This document shows, one piece after another, positions 50,659 through 58,975 of a stretch of 64,000 nucleotides of DNA. The position numbers were made by a program, and so were the translations under genes. The stretch comes from Prevotella bivia DSM 20514 (GTDB lineage: Bacteria; Bacteroidota; Bacteroidia; Bacteroidales; Bacteroidaceae): positions 1,768,482-1,832,481 of the forward strand of contig NZ_JH660660.1 in assembly GCF_000262545.1 (NCBI RefSeq). The letters run 5' to 3'. The number at the start of each line of letters is the position of its first letter. Within the stretch, counting starts at the first letter, position 1. The notes beneath the pieces were generated by a model. It made no database searches and was not told the DNA's origin. It saw only the letters and a program-made list of their open reading frames with translations.

Positions 50659-52092
50659 ATGTTTTACATTCTCACCTTTCTTCTTGGAGCACTCATCGTT
50701 TATCTTTGGCTTAAAGCTCAAAACACAAAAGAGCTTGGGCAGTTAAAGACAGACCTCTCGTTAGCTCAAAACCAATTAAGTATTGTACGCGAAAATGCAG
50801 CCAAATCATTGGCTGATGCTAAGCAGGCTGCGGCAGAAAAGCTAGAGAACCAGCAGAAAACATTTGAGGTACGATTAAGCTCTGAAAAAGAGGCTATGGC
50901 TAAATCCTTACAGGCAGTTAAGGATAATGCACAAGAACGTATAGAGCAGGAGCGTGAGCATGCAGCCAATCTGCGTGAGGAATTACAGAAGGAAAATGAG
51001 AATAAGTTGAAGCTTCTACAAGAAGAGGTGCGTAATATGGGCGAGCAGATGTTGACAGAACATCGCCAGAAGCTGAACACTGCCGACAAAGATCGTTTAG
51101 ACGCCTTGCTCAATCCGTTGAAGGAGCGGTTAGAAGCTTTCAGTCAGACGGTAACAAAGAGTAGTAAGGAGAGTGCGGAAGCAAAGACAGAGATAAGAAC
51201 CACTTTTGAGGAGTCGCTGAAGCGTTTGCAAGAGGGGCAGAAGCATAATATAGAATTGATGCGTGAGGATCATTTGCGAGCGGTGGAGGAGTTGAAGAAG
51301 CAAACCGAGCGTATCGGAAATGATGCAGCTTCGCTTACACAAGCATTAAAAGGCGACTCAAAGATGCAAGGCGATTGGGGTGAGATGATCCTCGAACATA
51401 CTTTGGAAGATTGCGGATTGAAAAAAGGTGAACAGTATTTTCTTCAGGAGAATGTGAAGGATGAAGATGGTAATAATTATCGTCCTGATGCTATCATCGC
51501 TTTTCCTAACAATGAACGTGCAGTGATAGATGCTAAAGTATCGCTTACTGCTTATCAAGCTGCATTAAAGGCAGAGAGCAAAGACGAGCAGGATAAATAT
51601 CTGAAAGAGCATATAAAATCGGTACGTACTCATGTTGATGAGCTAGCAGCTAAGAATTATGATGTCTTAGTACCTGGCTGTATAGGTTATGTACTGATGT
51701 TTATTCCATACGAGAGTGGCTATTCTGCAGCAATAAAGACAGATGCTTCTATTCTTCAATATGCTTATCGTAAGCACATTATTATATTGTCGCCGAGTAA
51801 TTTGCTGATGGCACTTCAACTCACCCATACTATGTGGCAGAATTATCGTTTGAATAAGAACGTAGAAGAAATCCTCCGACAGTCGAACGATCTTTATGAC
51901 AAGTTTGCCCTTTTTGCAGAGACCTTTATAAATATTGGTGCTAGTATTGATCAGTTAAAGACACGCTATGATAAGGCAAGGGGGCAATTGAATACAGGTA
52001 AGGGTAATGTGGTTCGTAAGCTTGAGAGCTTGAAGGCGTTGGGTATTACACCCAAGAAGGAAAATCCTTTGGAAATTGAGAATAGACAATAA
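50659..52092 (+). CDS. rmuC: DNA recombination protein RmuC
   Basis: The 477-residue product has an N-terminal membrane anchor (FYILTFLLGALIVYLWL, residues 2-18), a long coiled coil (about 25-225) and the RmuC core: GDSKMQGDWGEMILEHTLEDCGL, YRPDAIIAFPNNERAVIDAKVSL and YESGYSAAI. The core is a PD-(D/E)xK-like fold with VIDAK as the active-site block. In Escherichia coli RmuC limits inversions at short inverted repeats, which is of interest because long inverted repeats are common here. It is probably co-transcribed with murF-alr. Its stop codon is followed by the composite repeat. Confidence 0.95.
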   Translation: MFYILTFLLGALIVYLWLKAQNTKELGQLKTDLSLAQNQLSIVRENAAKSLADAKQAAAEKLENQQKTFEVRLSSEKEAMAKSLQAVKDNAQERIEQEREHAANLREELQKENENKLKLLQEEVRNMGEQMLTEHRQKLNTADKDRLDALLNPLKERLEAFSQTVTKSSKESAEAKTEIRTTFEESLKRLQEGQKHNIELMREDHLRAVEELKKQTERIGNDAASLTQALKGDSKMQGDWGEMILEHTLEDCGLKKGEQYFLQENVKDEDGNNYRPDAIIAFPNNERAVIDAKVSLTAYQAALKAESKDEQDKYLKEHIKSVRTHVDELAAKNYDVLVPGCIGYVLMFIPYESGYSAAIKTDASILQYAYRKHIIILSPSNLLMALQLTHTMWQNYRLNKNVEEILRQSNDLYDKFALFAETFINIGASIDQLKTRYDKARGQLNTGKGNVVRKLESLKALGITPKKENPLEIENRQ

Positions 52093-52095
52093 ACT

Positions 52096-52205
52096 GTTGA
52101 GAGTTTTCTCTGTCCTAGGGCTTTTCTAGTGTTCCTAGTTCTTTTTGGCTTCCTCGCCTTCCTAGAAAAATTCTCAATTCTCAATTCTCAATTCTCAATT
52201 TTCAA
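52096..52205. repeat. Composite intergenic repeat, second copy (rmuC-trmB gap)
   Basis: One forward heptamer (TTGAGAG at 52097-52103), a nonamer-like block (52114-52169, units CCTAGGGCT, CCTAGTTCT, CCTCGCCTT, CCTAGAAAA) and five perfect or near-perfect inverse heptamers (TTCTCAA, 52171-52205). The order and the junction CTAGAAAAATTCTCAA are as at 1325-1492. The trmB -7 box begins 12 nt after the last unit, so the repeat fills the place of its -33 region. Confidence 0.85.
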
Positions 52206-52216
52206 TTAAATAATCT

Positions 52217-52224
52217 TACCTTTG
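52217..52224 (+). promoter_or_regulatory. -7 box TACCTTTG of trmB, five bases from the start codon
   Basis: Only CACCT separates the box from the ATG at 52230, so the trmB mRNA would be leaderless or nearly so. The -33 region falls in the TTCTCAA repeat and has no TTTG. Confidence 0.55.
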
Positions 52225-52229
52225 CACCT

Positions 52230-53027
52230 ATGAGTAAAGGAAAACTAGAAAAATTTGCAGCATTGGAAACATTTAAGAATGTTTTCCAATACCCTTTTAG
52301 TGTGATAAGCGAGGTTGCCTTTGATATGAAAGGCAAGTGGCGTGAGCAATATTTTCACAATGATAATCCTATTGTTTTGGAGTTAGGTTGTGGAAAAGGC
52401 GAATACACCGTAGGGCTAGCTCGCGAATATCCTAATATCAACTTTATAGGGGTTGATATTAAGGGGGCACGTATCTATACTGGTGCTAAGCAAGCCTTAG
52501 AAGAGGGACTTGATAATGTAGCTTTCTTACGTACAAGCATCGAAATTATTGATCGTTTCTTTGGTAAAGATGAAGTGCAAGAGATTTGGCTTACTTTCTC
52601 AGATCCACAGATGAAGAATGTACATAAGCGTCTTACTTCCACTTTCTTTATGGATCGTTACAAGCGATTTATGGTAGATGGTGGCATTGTCCACTTAAAG
52701 ACCGATTCTAATTTCCTTTTTACCTATACCACTTATATGATAAAGGTAAACAAACTTCCTATCCTTTATCGCACAGAAAACCTTTATAGTAACGATCTTG
52801 ATGAGGCTGCAAAAGCTAATGTGAAGATAGATGAAAAAACACGCGAAATTCTTGGTATCCATACTTATTATGAAAATCAATGGATAGAACGTGGCTTGAA
52901 TATCAAATATATGAAGTTTAATCTTCCTCACAAAACATCGCTTGTGGAGCCTAATATCGAGATAAAACTCGACGACTATCGTTCGTATAAACGTCCAAAA
53001 CGTAGTGGCTTAGATAAAAGCAAGTAA
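52230..53027 (+). CDS. trmB: tRNA (guanine-N7-)-methyltransferase
   Basis: TrmB methylates G46 of tRNAs using S-adenosylmethionine. The 265-residue product has the SAM site [16 protein letters not shown] (residues about 49-64), [16 protein letters not shown] and the family marker [10 protein letters not shown] (usually FPDPWxK, here FSDPQMK, as in other Bacteroidetes). [13 protein letters not shown] follows. The C-terminus is extended compared with Escherichia coli and ends basic ([12 protein letters not shown]). It is cytoplasmic. The S-adenosylhomocysteine it releases would be recycled by the mtnN-luxS pair. Confidence 0.93.
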   Translation: MSKGKLEKFAALETFKNVFQYPFSVISEVAFDMKGKWREQYFHNDNPIVLELGCGKGEYTVGLAREYPNINFIGVDIKGARIYTGAKQALEEGLDNVAFLRTSIEIIDRFFGKDEVQEIWLTFSDPQMKNVHKRLTSTFFMDRYKRFMVDGGIVHLKTDSNFLFTYTTYMIKVNKLPILYRTENLYSNDLDEAAKANVKIDEKTREILGIHTYYENQWIERGLNIKYMKFNLPHKTSLVEPNIEIKLDDYRSYKRPKRSGLDKSK

Positions 53028-53071
53028 CAAAATAAGTTGGTTTCATCAGGATTATATAAGGATACATTAAT

Positions 53072-53208
53072 GAGAATAGATATTCTTTCGGCATGTAAGG
53101 CAATAAAAGCTAATGAATGAAATATCTCTGAAGATGACTTTGAAAAATATCAAAGATTTTAAAAAAAACAGAGAAGAGCTATTCAGCAGACTTTATTTTA
53201 AAGAATAA
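53072..53208 (+). pseudogene. Possible degenerate small gene with three in-frame stops
   Basis: From an ATG at about 53072 the frame reads MRIDILSACKAIKANE, stop, NISEDDFEKYQRF, stop, KKQRRAIQQTLF, stop. The three pieces together look like a charged helical protein of about 42 residues, which is more than chance would give, but I do not recognise it. It may also be noise in the 240-nt gap. Confidence 0.2.
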
Positions 53209-53268
53209 CTCAAGTAGTCTAATATATAAAATACCCTATTATAATCATAATGACTAAACTTAAAGTAA

Positions 53269-55137
53269 ATGAAAAAAAGAATTTTTTTTGCGCTGTTAAT
53301 AGGTCTTTTCCTCGTTAGTACAGCATCCTTTGCAGGTAAGCCTGTTAGGCATTCCTTTGTCATTGCCAATGGGAATTTTCTTTATGACGGAAAACCTCTA
53401 CAGATTTATTCAGGCGAATTGCATTATGCACGTGTTCCTGCACCTTATTGGCGTCATCGTCTTCAGATGATGAAGGCAATGGGATTGAATGTGGTAACTT
53501 CTTATGTTTTTTGGAATCATCATGAGGTGGCACCTGGTGTGTGGGATTGGAGTACTGGTAATCACAATCTTCGTGAGTTTGTAAAGACTGCAGCAGAGGA
53601 GGGTATGAAGGTGATACTTCGCCCTGGTCCTTATTGTTGTGCTGAATGGGAGTTTGGAGGTTATCCATGGTGGTTGCCTAAAACCAAAGGGCTAGTTGTA
53701 AGAACTGATAATCAGCCATTTCTTGATTCTTGTAGGGTATATATTAATCAATTAGCTAGTCAGGTAAGGGATTTGCAAGTAACGAAAGGTGGTCCTATTA
53801 TTATGGTGCAAGCTGAAAACGAATTTGGTTCTTATGTAGCACAACGTCCCGATATTCCTTTAGAAACTCATAAGGCGTACAGTGCGAAGATTCGTCAACA
53901 ATTGCTTGATGCTGGCTTCAATATTCCTATGTTTACCTCTGATGGTAGCTGGCTTTTCAAGGGAGGAGTTATAGAAGGTGTTCTGCCAACAGCCAATGGT
54001 GAGGATAATATTGACAATCTAAAGAAGGTGGTAAATGAATATCACGGAGGGCAAGGACCCTATATGGTGGCAGAATTTTATCCGGGCTGGTTGAGTCATT
54101 GGGCAGAGAAGTTTCCGCAGGTAAGTACGACAAGTGTGGTAACCCAGACAAAGAAATATCTTGATAATAAGGTGAGCTTTAATTATTATATGGTTCATGG
54201 TGGTACTAATTTCGGTTTTATGGCAGGAGCTAACTGCGATAATATCCATAAGTTGCAGCCTGATATGACTTCTTACGACTATGATGCGCCTATTAGCGAA
54301 GCTGGATGGGTAACGGATAAATATACTGCTCTTCGCAATTTAATGAAGCAATATGTTGGTTATAAGGTGCCAGAAGTACCTGCTCAAATACCAGTTATTG
54401 CTATTCCTCAAATAAAGTTGAGTAAGACCGTTGACCTCTTCTCAATGATTGATAATATGAAGGCTGTAGAGAACGACACTCCGATGACATTTGAAGCACT
54501 TGATCAAGGTTTTGGGTACGTGCTTTATCGTCGCCATTTCAATCAGCCTGTGAGTGGAATGATGAAGATCCCCGGACTAGCCGATTATGCTACCATTTAT
54601 GTAAATGGAGAGCGAGTAGGCGAGCTTAACCGTGTTTTCGGTAAGCATGAAATGGAGATTGATATTCCTTTCAATGCTACACTTGATATTCTAGTAGAGA
54701 ATTGGGGACGTATTAATTATGGTAAGTTCATTGTGAATAGTACAAAGGGTATTACACTGCCTATTACTATCAACGATAATGTGATAACTGGAAGTTGGCA
54801 GATGTATAAGTTGCCAATGGACAAACAACCTGATCTAACAGATATTTCAAATAGTTATAATAGTGGGCTACCAGTATTATATAGTGGAAGTTTCAGCGTT
54901 GACAAGGTGGGCGATACCTTCCTAGATATGGAGAAGTGGGGTAAAGGTATCGTTTTTGTAAATGGTGTAAACCTCGGTCGTTATTGGAGGATTGGTCCAC
55001 AGCATACGCTTTACTTACCAGGATGCTTTCTAAAGCAAGGTGAAAATAAGATTGTAGTTTTCGAACAATTGAATGATGAAAAGAAAAGCGAATTGCAAGG
55101 TGTTGTGATGCCAGTATTGCAAAAGCTTGTGAAATAG
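53269..55137 (+). CDS. Glycoside hydrolase family 35 beta-galactosidase
   Basis: The 622-residue protein has a signal peptide (cut near residue 22) and the GH35 catalytic barrel: FLYDGKPLQIYSGELHYARVP, NVVTSYVFWNHHEVAPG, LRPGPYCCAEWEFGGYPWWL, and MVQAENEFGSY with the acid/base glutamate (about residue 186). MVAEFYPGWLSHWAEK carries the nucleophile glutamate. C-terminal beta domains follow, ending in GRYWRIGPQHTLYLPG. It removes terminal beta-galactose from host or plant glycans in the periplasm or outside. It stands alone, without a SusC/SusD pair nearby. The GH35 call is firm; the natural substrate is open. Confidence 0.95.
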   Translation: MKKRIFFALLIGLFLVSTASFAGKPVRHSFVIANGNFLYDGKPLQIYSGELHYARVPAPYWRHRLQMMKAMGLNVVTSYVFWNHHEVAPGVWDWSTGNHNLREFVKTAAEEGMKVILRPGPYCCAEWEFGGYPWWLPKTKGLVVRTDNQPFLDSCRVYINQLASQVRDLQVTKGGPIIMVQAENEFGSYVAQRPDIPLETHKAYSAKIRQQLLDAGFNIPMFTSDGSWLFKGGVIEGVLPTANGEDNIDNLKKVVNEYHGGQGPYMVAEFYPGWLSHWAEKFPQVSTTSVVTQTKKYLDNKVSFNYYMVHGGTNFGFMAGANCDNIHKLQPDMTSYDYDAPISEAGWVTDKYTALRNLMKQYVGYKVPEVPAQIPVIAIPQIKLSKTVDLFSMIDNMKAVENDTPMTFEALDQGFGYVLYRRHFNQPVSGMMKIPGLADYATIYVNGERVGELNRVFGKHEMEIDIPFNATLDILVENWGRINYGKFIVNSTKGITLPITINDNVITGSWQMYKLPMDKQPDLTDISNSYNSGLPVLYSGSFSVDKVGDTFLDMEKWGKGIVFVNGVNLGRYWRIGPQHTLYLPGCFLKQGENKIVVFEQLNDEKKSELQGVVMPVLQKLVK

Positions 55138-55153
55138 TAATGTTTCATTAAAT

Positions 55154-55189
55154 AAAAAAGTAAGTACTATAGGAGGTGCTTACTTTTTT
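55154..55189 (+). terminator. Intrinsic terminator of the GH35 gene
   Basis: AAAAAAGTAAG and CTTACTTTTTT form an 11-bp stem (55154-55164 with 55179-55189) around a 14-nt loop. It is 17 nt after the stop codon. Confidence 0.82.
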
Positions 55190-55283
55190 GTTTATTATGC
55201 AGTAATAAGAAAAAAGAGGACAAAGTATGCCGCTTTATTGCCTTCTTTTGTATCTTGTAACTATATGATATTCATTGTATTAT

Positions 55284-55423
55284 AAAAGGTCGTCTTTTGC
55301 CTTCCAAAAGATGACCTTTTCATGAGCAATACATCACCTTTTAATGCGTGAAAGGTGATGTATTGCGATGTAAACGCTTATATATAGTGTAGCGAAAGTG
55401 AATATATTTTTACATAATAGAGC
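55284..55423 (-). repeat. Double-hairpin intergenic repeat, about 140 bp, inverse orientation
   Basis: The reverse complement aligns end to end with 42935-43072: shared blocks include TAAGCGTTTACATCGCAATA and CATCACCTTTCACGCAT. The stems are AAAAGGTCGTCTTTTGCC with the facing CCAAAAGATGACCTTTT, and AATACATCACCTTT with AAAGGTGATGTATT. Paired changes on both arms (CGTC versus GATG with one G-T pair) suggest that structure is kept. The remaining part of 55190-55562 shows only short palindromes, including TTTTATCAGATGATAAAA at about 55500. Confidence 0.8.
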
Positions 55424-55562
55424 GTTGCTAGCGTTCTTTTGCCCATCGGCTTTTGGGGTATGCAATGACGAGTTTAGAAGAAATGGAGTCAGCTCTAATT
55501 TTTTATCAGATGATAAAAGTTTTATCGAACACGCCAATATTTGTTGATGATATGAGCGTGTT

Positions 55563-56573
55563 TTAGAAGTGAGTCATAAACTCGATGACAAACTTATCTC
55601 TCTCAGAAACCTTTGGAATGGCATTCTTATCATAGAAATACTTTTCGTAGTTAATACGTATATCAGAAAGGAAAGGTTTGTCAATGCTTAGAGTTACTCC
55701 GCCAGTAATGCGATGACGCTTGTAATCGGTAATAAAAAGTTTGCCTTCCTCATTGAGTGTGCCATCGCTATGATCCCCCATATAATCATAGCGTAATAGT
55801 GGTGTGATATATTTGAAGAAACCTTTTTTTAACTCTATATCATAACTAGCAAAAGCATCTACCGATGACATAGCTTCAAAAGCATTGTTCTTGTAATGCT
55901 TATACAAATATTCTGCTTCTAAATGTAATCCCTTTCTATGATAGTAAACTCCAGTATCGTACATCATTACAGAGCAGCTCGGTTTGATACGTTGAGCACT
56001 TAACACAACGTTTAATCCACATGGTAGAAACATGCTAGCCTTTGCAGAAAAATTTATACTATTCGTCCAGAAGTCTTTTTGATTGGTGAGCCCAGATCCG
56101 TTATAAATACCTGCTTCTAGTGTGATAGGAAACCCTATTCTTGTGTTGTATGCCAACATACAACCTACATCGCGTACATTACCTACTTGCTTTGCAATAA
56201 AAGAACGGTTAGCAAAATATTGCAAATGAGGTGAACGATGAGCATCAATAGTAAAAGGCACGCGCATTTGTCCTATTGTGAAATGAAGGTTATTGAGCAA
56301 TTCAAGACGAGTATAGGCATCTAACATTTTTATTTTGCCCTCATCGCATAAATCAATTTCAGCCTTGTATTCTACTTTGGGTAGAACTCTACCACTAATG
56401 CTTACTCTTGCAGAACGCACTTCAAAACGCCCTTTTTTATCTTCGGTTTGGTACTCATACTTACCGCGTAAAGTGCCATGTATTTGTGGCTGGTTATCAA
56501 TTTTTTTTTGTCCGAAAGATGGTAATGCCAAAGTGAGCCAAACCATAGAATAGAACCACTTTTTCTTATTCAT
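55563..56573 (-). CDS. Outer-membrane porin, OprO/OprP (phosphate porin)-like
   Basis: The 336-residue product has a signal peptide (cut after LPSFG, near residue 21) and a strand-rich barrel: HGTLRGKYEYQTEDKKGRF, RSARVSISGRVLPKVEYKAEIDL, LHFTIGQMRVPFTIDAHRSP and a final strand with terminal phenylalanine (FVIEFMTHF). This pattern fits the phosphate-selective porin O/P family. It starts 48 nt after the histidine kinase gene and is read in the same direction, so the sensor system and the porin are probably one operon. Phosphate specificity is inferred from family and from the PhoR-like kinase. Confidence 0.82.
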   Translation of the reverse strand: MNKKKWFYSMVWLTLALPSFGQKKIDNQPQIHGTLRGKYEYQTEDKKGRFEVRSARVSISGRVLPKVEYKAEIDLCDEGKIKMLDAYTRLELLNNLHFTIGQMRVPFTIDAHRSPHLQYFANRSFIAKQVGNVRDVGCMLAYNTRIGFPITLEAGIYNGSGLTNQKDFWTNSINFSAKASMFLPCGLNVVLSAQRIKPSCSVMMYDTGVYYHRKGLHLEAEYLYKHYKNNAFEAMSSVDAFASYDIELKKGFFKYITPLLRYDYMGDHSDGTLNEEGKLFITDYKRHRITGGVTLSIDKPFLSDIRINYEKYFYDKNAIPKVSERDKFVIEFMTHF

Positions 56574-56621
56574 TTTTATGTATTTAATAGTAGTATAATG
56601 GATTTTTATTATACTACGAAG

Positions 56622-58082
56622 TTACGAACTCTGTTCTTCTTCTTCGATAATATTAGGACTTAATGTAAATTCAAATTTTAATCCGTGTGGATAAACATTG
56701 CATACTGTAATTTTTCCACCATGAAGAGAGATGGCATTTTTTACTATTGCTAGTCCTAGACCAGTTCCTCCTAGTTTTCTGCTTCGTCCTTTATCAATGC
56801 GGTAAAATCTTTCAAAAAGGCGTGAAATATGTTCCTCTGATATGCCAATACCATTGTCAGCAAAGGTGTAAACACCATTGTGATAAGATAACGTGATAGT
56901 AGTATCTGCTCCTGCATAGGTGATAGCGTTGTCTGTGAGATTTCTGAAAATACTATAGATAAGGTTTTGATTTCCGTTAATAATAAGTTCTTTTGGAAGG
57001 AAATTGTAAAACCTCATAGAGTTGTTTTGCAATCTTAAAGCTGCTTCTTGTTCAATATTCTTAACAACCTCTGTAACATTGAATGTTTGAAAGTGGTGCA
57101 AATCAGGTGCATCTTCTAGTCGGTTAAGCGTAGAAAGATCATCAACAAGCGATGCAAGACGTTTGCATTGTTCAAAACTTCTATTTAGAAATATATTTTT
57201 CTGTTCGTCGTTGATACGTTCACTTGTTAATATTGTTTCAAGGTATCCATGAATGCTAGCAACTGGTGTTTTCAGCTCATGTGCTATGTTTTGAGTGAGT
57301 TGGCGTTTTATCGTAATTTGCTCTTTCCTCGTCTTTTCTAGTTTCGTAAATAGGGTTACAATATGCTCGGATATTTCACCTAATTCGTCGTTGGGAAAGG
57401 AAGATAGTTCGGCGGGATCTATCTCTTCTCTGCTTTCTGCCTTCATCGCAAAATGTCTAAGTGCAGTAATGTTTTTCCCTAGCCGATGTGTAAATCGGTA
57501 GAGTACTATAGCTAAGATAATGGTTATTATGAGTGCAAACCAAATATAATGTCGATCTGTTGTGAGTTGGCGTGCTAGTTCGTCATTATAAGGAAGGGCA
57601 GAACGCACAACAATGGCTTGTTTGGGATAGTAGTTTGCACAATAAAAGTATTTCAATCCTGTTGTTTGTGAAGGACGGTAGGTATCCACTCCGAACCCTT
57701 TTCGTTTTGCTAAATAAAACTCTTTTCGATTGGCATGATTTTTTATTTTCGTATAATCTTTACGAATATTGTCATAAAGGACATTTCCCGTAGTATCAAT
57801 AATGGTAACACGTAAAAATTTTGTAGCATGCTCATTGATATAATGATTGAGGGTTAGTTCTTTATTACTGCTTTCCTGCATCATTGCTTCTGCTATCTGA
57901 TTGTTGTAGTCTTGCAGTTTGAGGCAGAGGACATCTACCTTAAAATCTTTCTCTCTGTTATGTTGAAAGATAATAAAGCAGGTAGAATATAGCATTAAGA
58001 GTAAGAGAACAAACCAAAATAGCTGGTTGCCAGTGTAGTGTCGTCTTGCCACGTTGTCTTTATTTTGTAAAGTAATAGCCAA
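56622..58082 (-). CDS. Sensor histidine kinase, PhoR-like
   Basis: The 486-residue protein has two membrane segments (about 21-40 and 179-196) around a 140-residue periplasmic sensor, a HAMP-like linker, and the kinase core: phosphoacceptor H268 in QNIAHELKTPVASIHGY, N box NLTDNAITYAG, FADNGIGI, and FERFYRIDKGRSRKLGGTGLGLAIVKNAISLHGG. The long periplasmic domain distinguishes it from Escherichia coli PhoR. It overlaps the response regulator gene by 23 nt, so the two are a pair. The porin gene follows after 48 nt. The signal is probably phosphate limitation, but only from the porin. Confidence 0.92.
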   Translation of the reverse strand: MAITLQNKDNVARRHYTGNQLFWFVLLLLMLYSTCFIIFQHNREKDFKVDVLCLKLQDYNNQIAEAMMQESSNKELTLNHYINEHATKFLRVTIIDTTGNVLYDNIRKDYTKIKNHANRKEFYLAKRKGFGVDTYRPSQTTGLKYFYCANYYPKQAIVVRSALPYNDELARQLTTDRHYIWFALIITIILAIVLYRFTHRLGKNITALRHFAMKAESREEIDPAELSSFPNDELGEISEHIVTLFTKLEKTRKEQITIKRQLTQNIAHELKTPVASIHGYLETILTSERINDEQKNIFLNRSFEQCKRLASLVDDLSTLNRLEDAPDLHHFQTFNVTEVVKNIEQEAALRLQNNSMRFYNFLPKELIINGNQNLIYSIFRNLTDNAITYAGADTTITLSYHNGVYTFADNGIGISEEHISRLFERFYRIDKGRSRKLGGTGLGLAIVKNAISLHGGKITVCNVYPHGLKFEFTLSPNIIEEEEQSS

Positions 58083-58752
58083 AGCCTGGTCGAGTGATGA
58101 TATACTTTCCGTAAGCTCCTATTTTTTTCCGTATTCGAGTAATATTAACATCTACCGTTCGAGATGTTACCTCTACATCATACGACCAGATAAGTTTGAT
58201 AAGCTGGTTGCGTGAAAAAACCTTTCCTTGCTCTAGGAGTAATAGATGCAGTAATTCAAATTCTTTCTTTGTAAAGGGGATTATCTCGCCATCTATACTT
58301 ACAGTTTTGTTGTCTAAGTTTAGTTCTAAGCCTTTGAAAGACAAAACAGTTGTGTGTTCAGGTTGTTTTTCATCATAACTTCTGCGTAGCACAACTTTTA
58401 TCCTTAATATTACTTCACGAATAGAGAATGGTTTTGAGATATAATCATCAGCTCCTAGTTTTAGACCAGTAATAATATCATTTTCAGTAGTGCGAGCAGT
58501 GAGAAAGATAATAGGAATATCTTTGGTTTCTATATCATCTTTAAGCTTCTTAGCGAGCGCAAATCCTGAAATCTCTTCCATCATAACATCAAGCATAAGT
58601 AAGTTATACTTGCTTATGTCCATAGTTAGCGCTTCTTCTCCAGAGTTTGCTGTATCAACAATGTAGCCTTCTGCTTCTAAGTTGAATTTAAGAATCTCAC
58701 ATAGATCTTTTTCATCATCTACGACGAGAATTTTTATCGCCTCATTTTCCAT
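58060..58752 (-). CDS. OmpR/PhoB-family response regulator
   Basis: The 230-residue protein has a receiver domain (residues about 7-120) with acidic D12 and D13, phosphoacceptor D55 in LLMLDVMM and the lysine in YISKPFS. A winged-helix DNA-binding domain follows (about 130-228), with FTKKEFELLHLLLLEQGKV and VDVNITRIRKKIG. It is the first gene of the leftward operon with the kinase and the porin and starts after the promoter at 58831-58860. It is cytoplasmic. Its target sites are not recognised. Confidence 0.94.
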   Translation of the reverse strand: MENEAIKILVVDDEKDLCEILKFNLEAEGYIVDTANSGEEALTMDISKYNLLMLDVMMEEISGFALAKKLKDDIETKDIPIIFLTARTTENDIITGLKLGADDYISKPFSIREVILRIKVVLRRSYDEKQPEHTTVLSFKGLELNLDNKTVSIDGEIIPFTKKEFELLHLLLLEQGKVFSRNQLIKLIWSYDVEVTSRTVDVNITRIRKKIGAYGKYIITRPGFGYYFTK

Positions 58753-58830
58753 AATGTTATTTAATAATAGTAATGCCTTTTATATAAAAATTTTTTGCAA
58801 ATGTATGGATAAGATATTGCAAAAACGTTT

Positions 58831-58860
58831 CAAAGGTATTATATATTTGTAATTATTCAA
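58831..58860 (-). promoter_or_regulatory. Promoter of the two-component/porin operon (TTG, -7 TACCTTTG)
   Basis: TTG (58858-58860 on the minus strand) is followed after 19 nt by TACCTTTG (58831-58838). The leader to the ATG at 58752 is about 72 nt. Confidence 0.55.
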
Positions 58861-58916
58861 TTATATAAGGAGAAACTTAAATAACTTAGGATAATTTGAG
58901 GTGGATAATGCAAAAT

Positions 58917-58960
58917 AAAAAGCGATCAATACCCTTTTATAAAAAGGTTTGATCGCTTTT
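58917..58960 (-). terminator. Terminator of the nqr operon
   Basis: AAAAAGCGATCAA and TTGATCGCTTTT form a stem of about 12 bp, with an inner hairpin ACCTTTT/AAAAGGT. On the minus strand a T-rich stretch follows. It lies 15 nt after the stop codon of nqrF. Confidence 0.85.
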
Positions 58961-58975
58961 GGTTTATTGATATTT

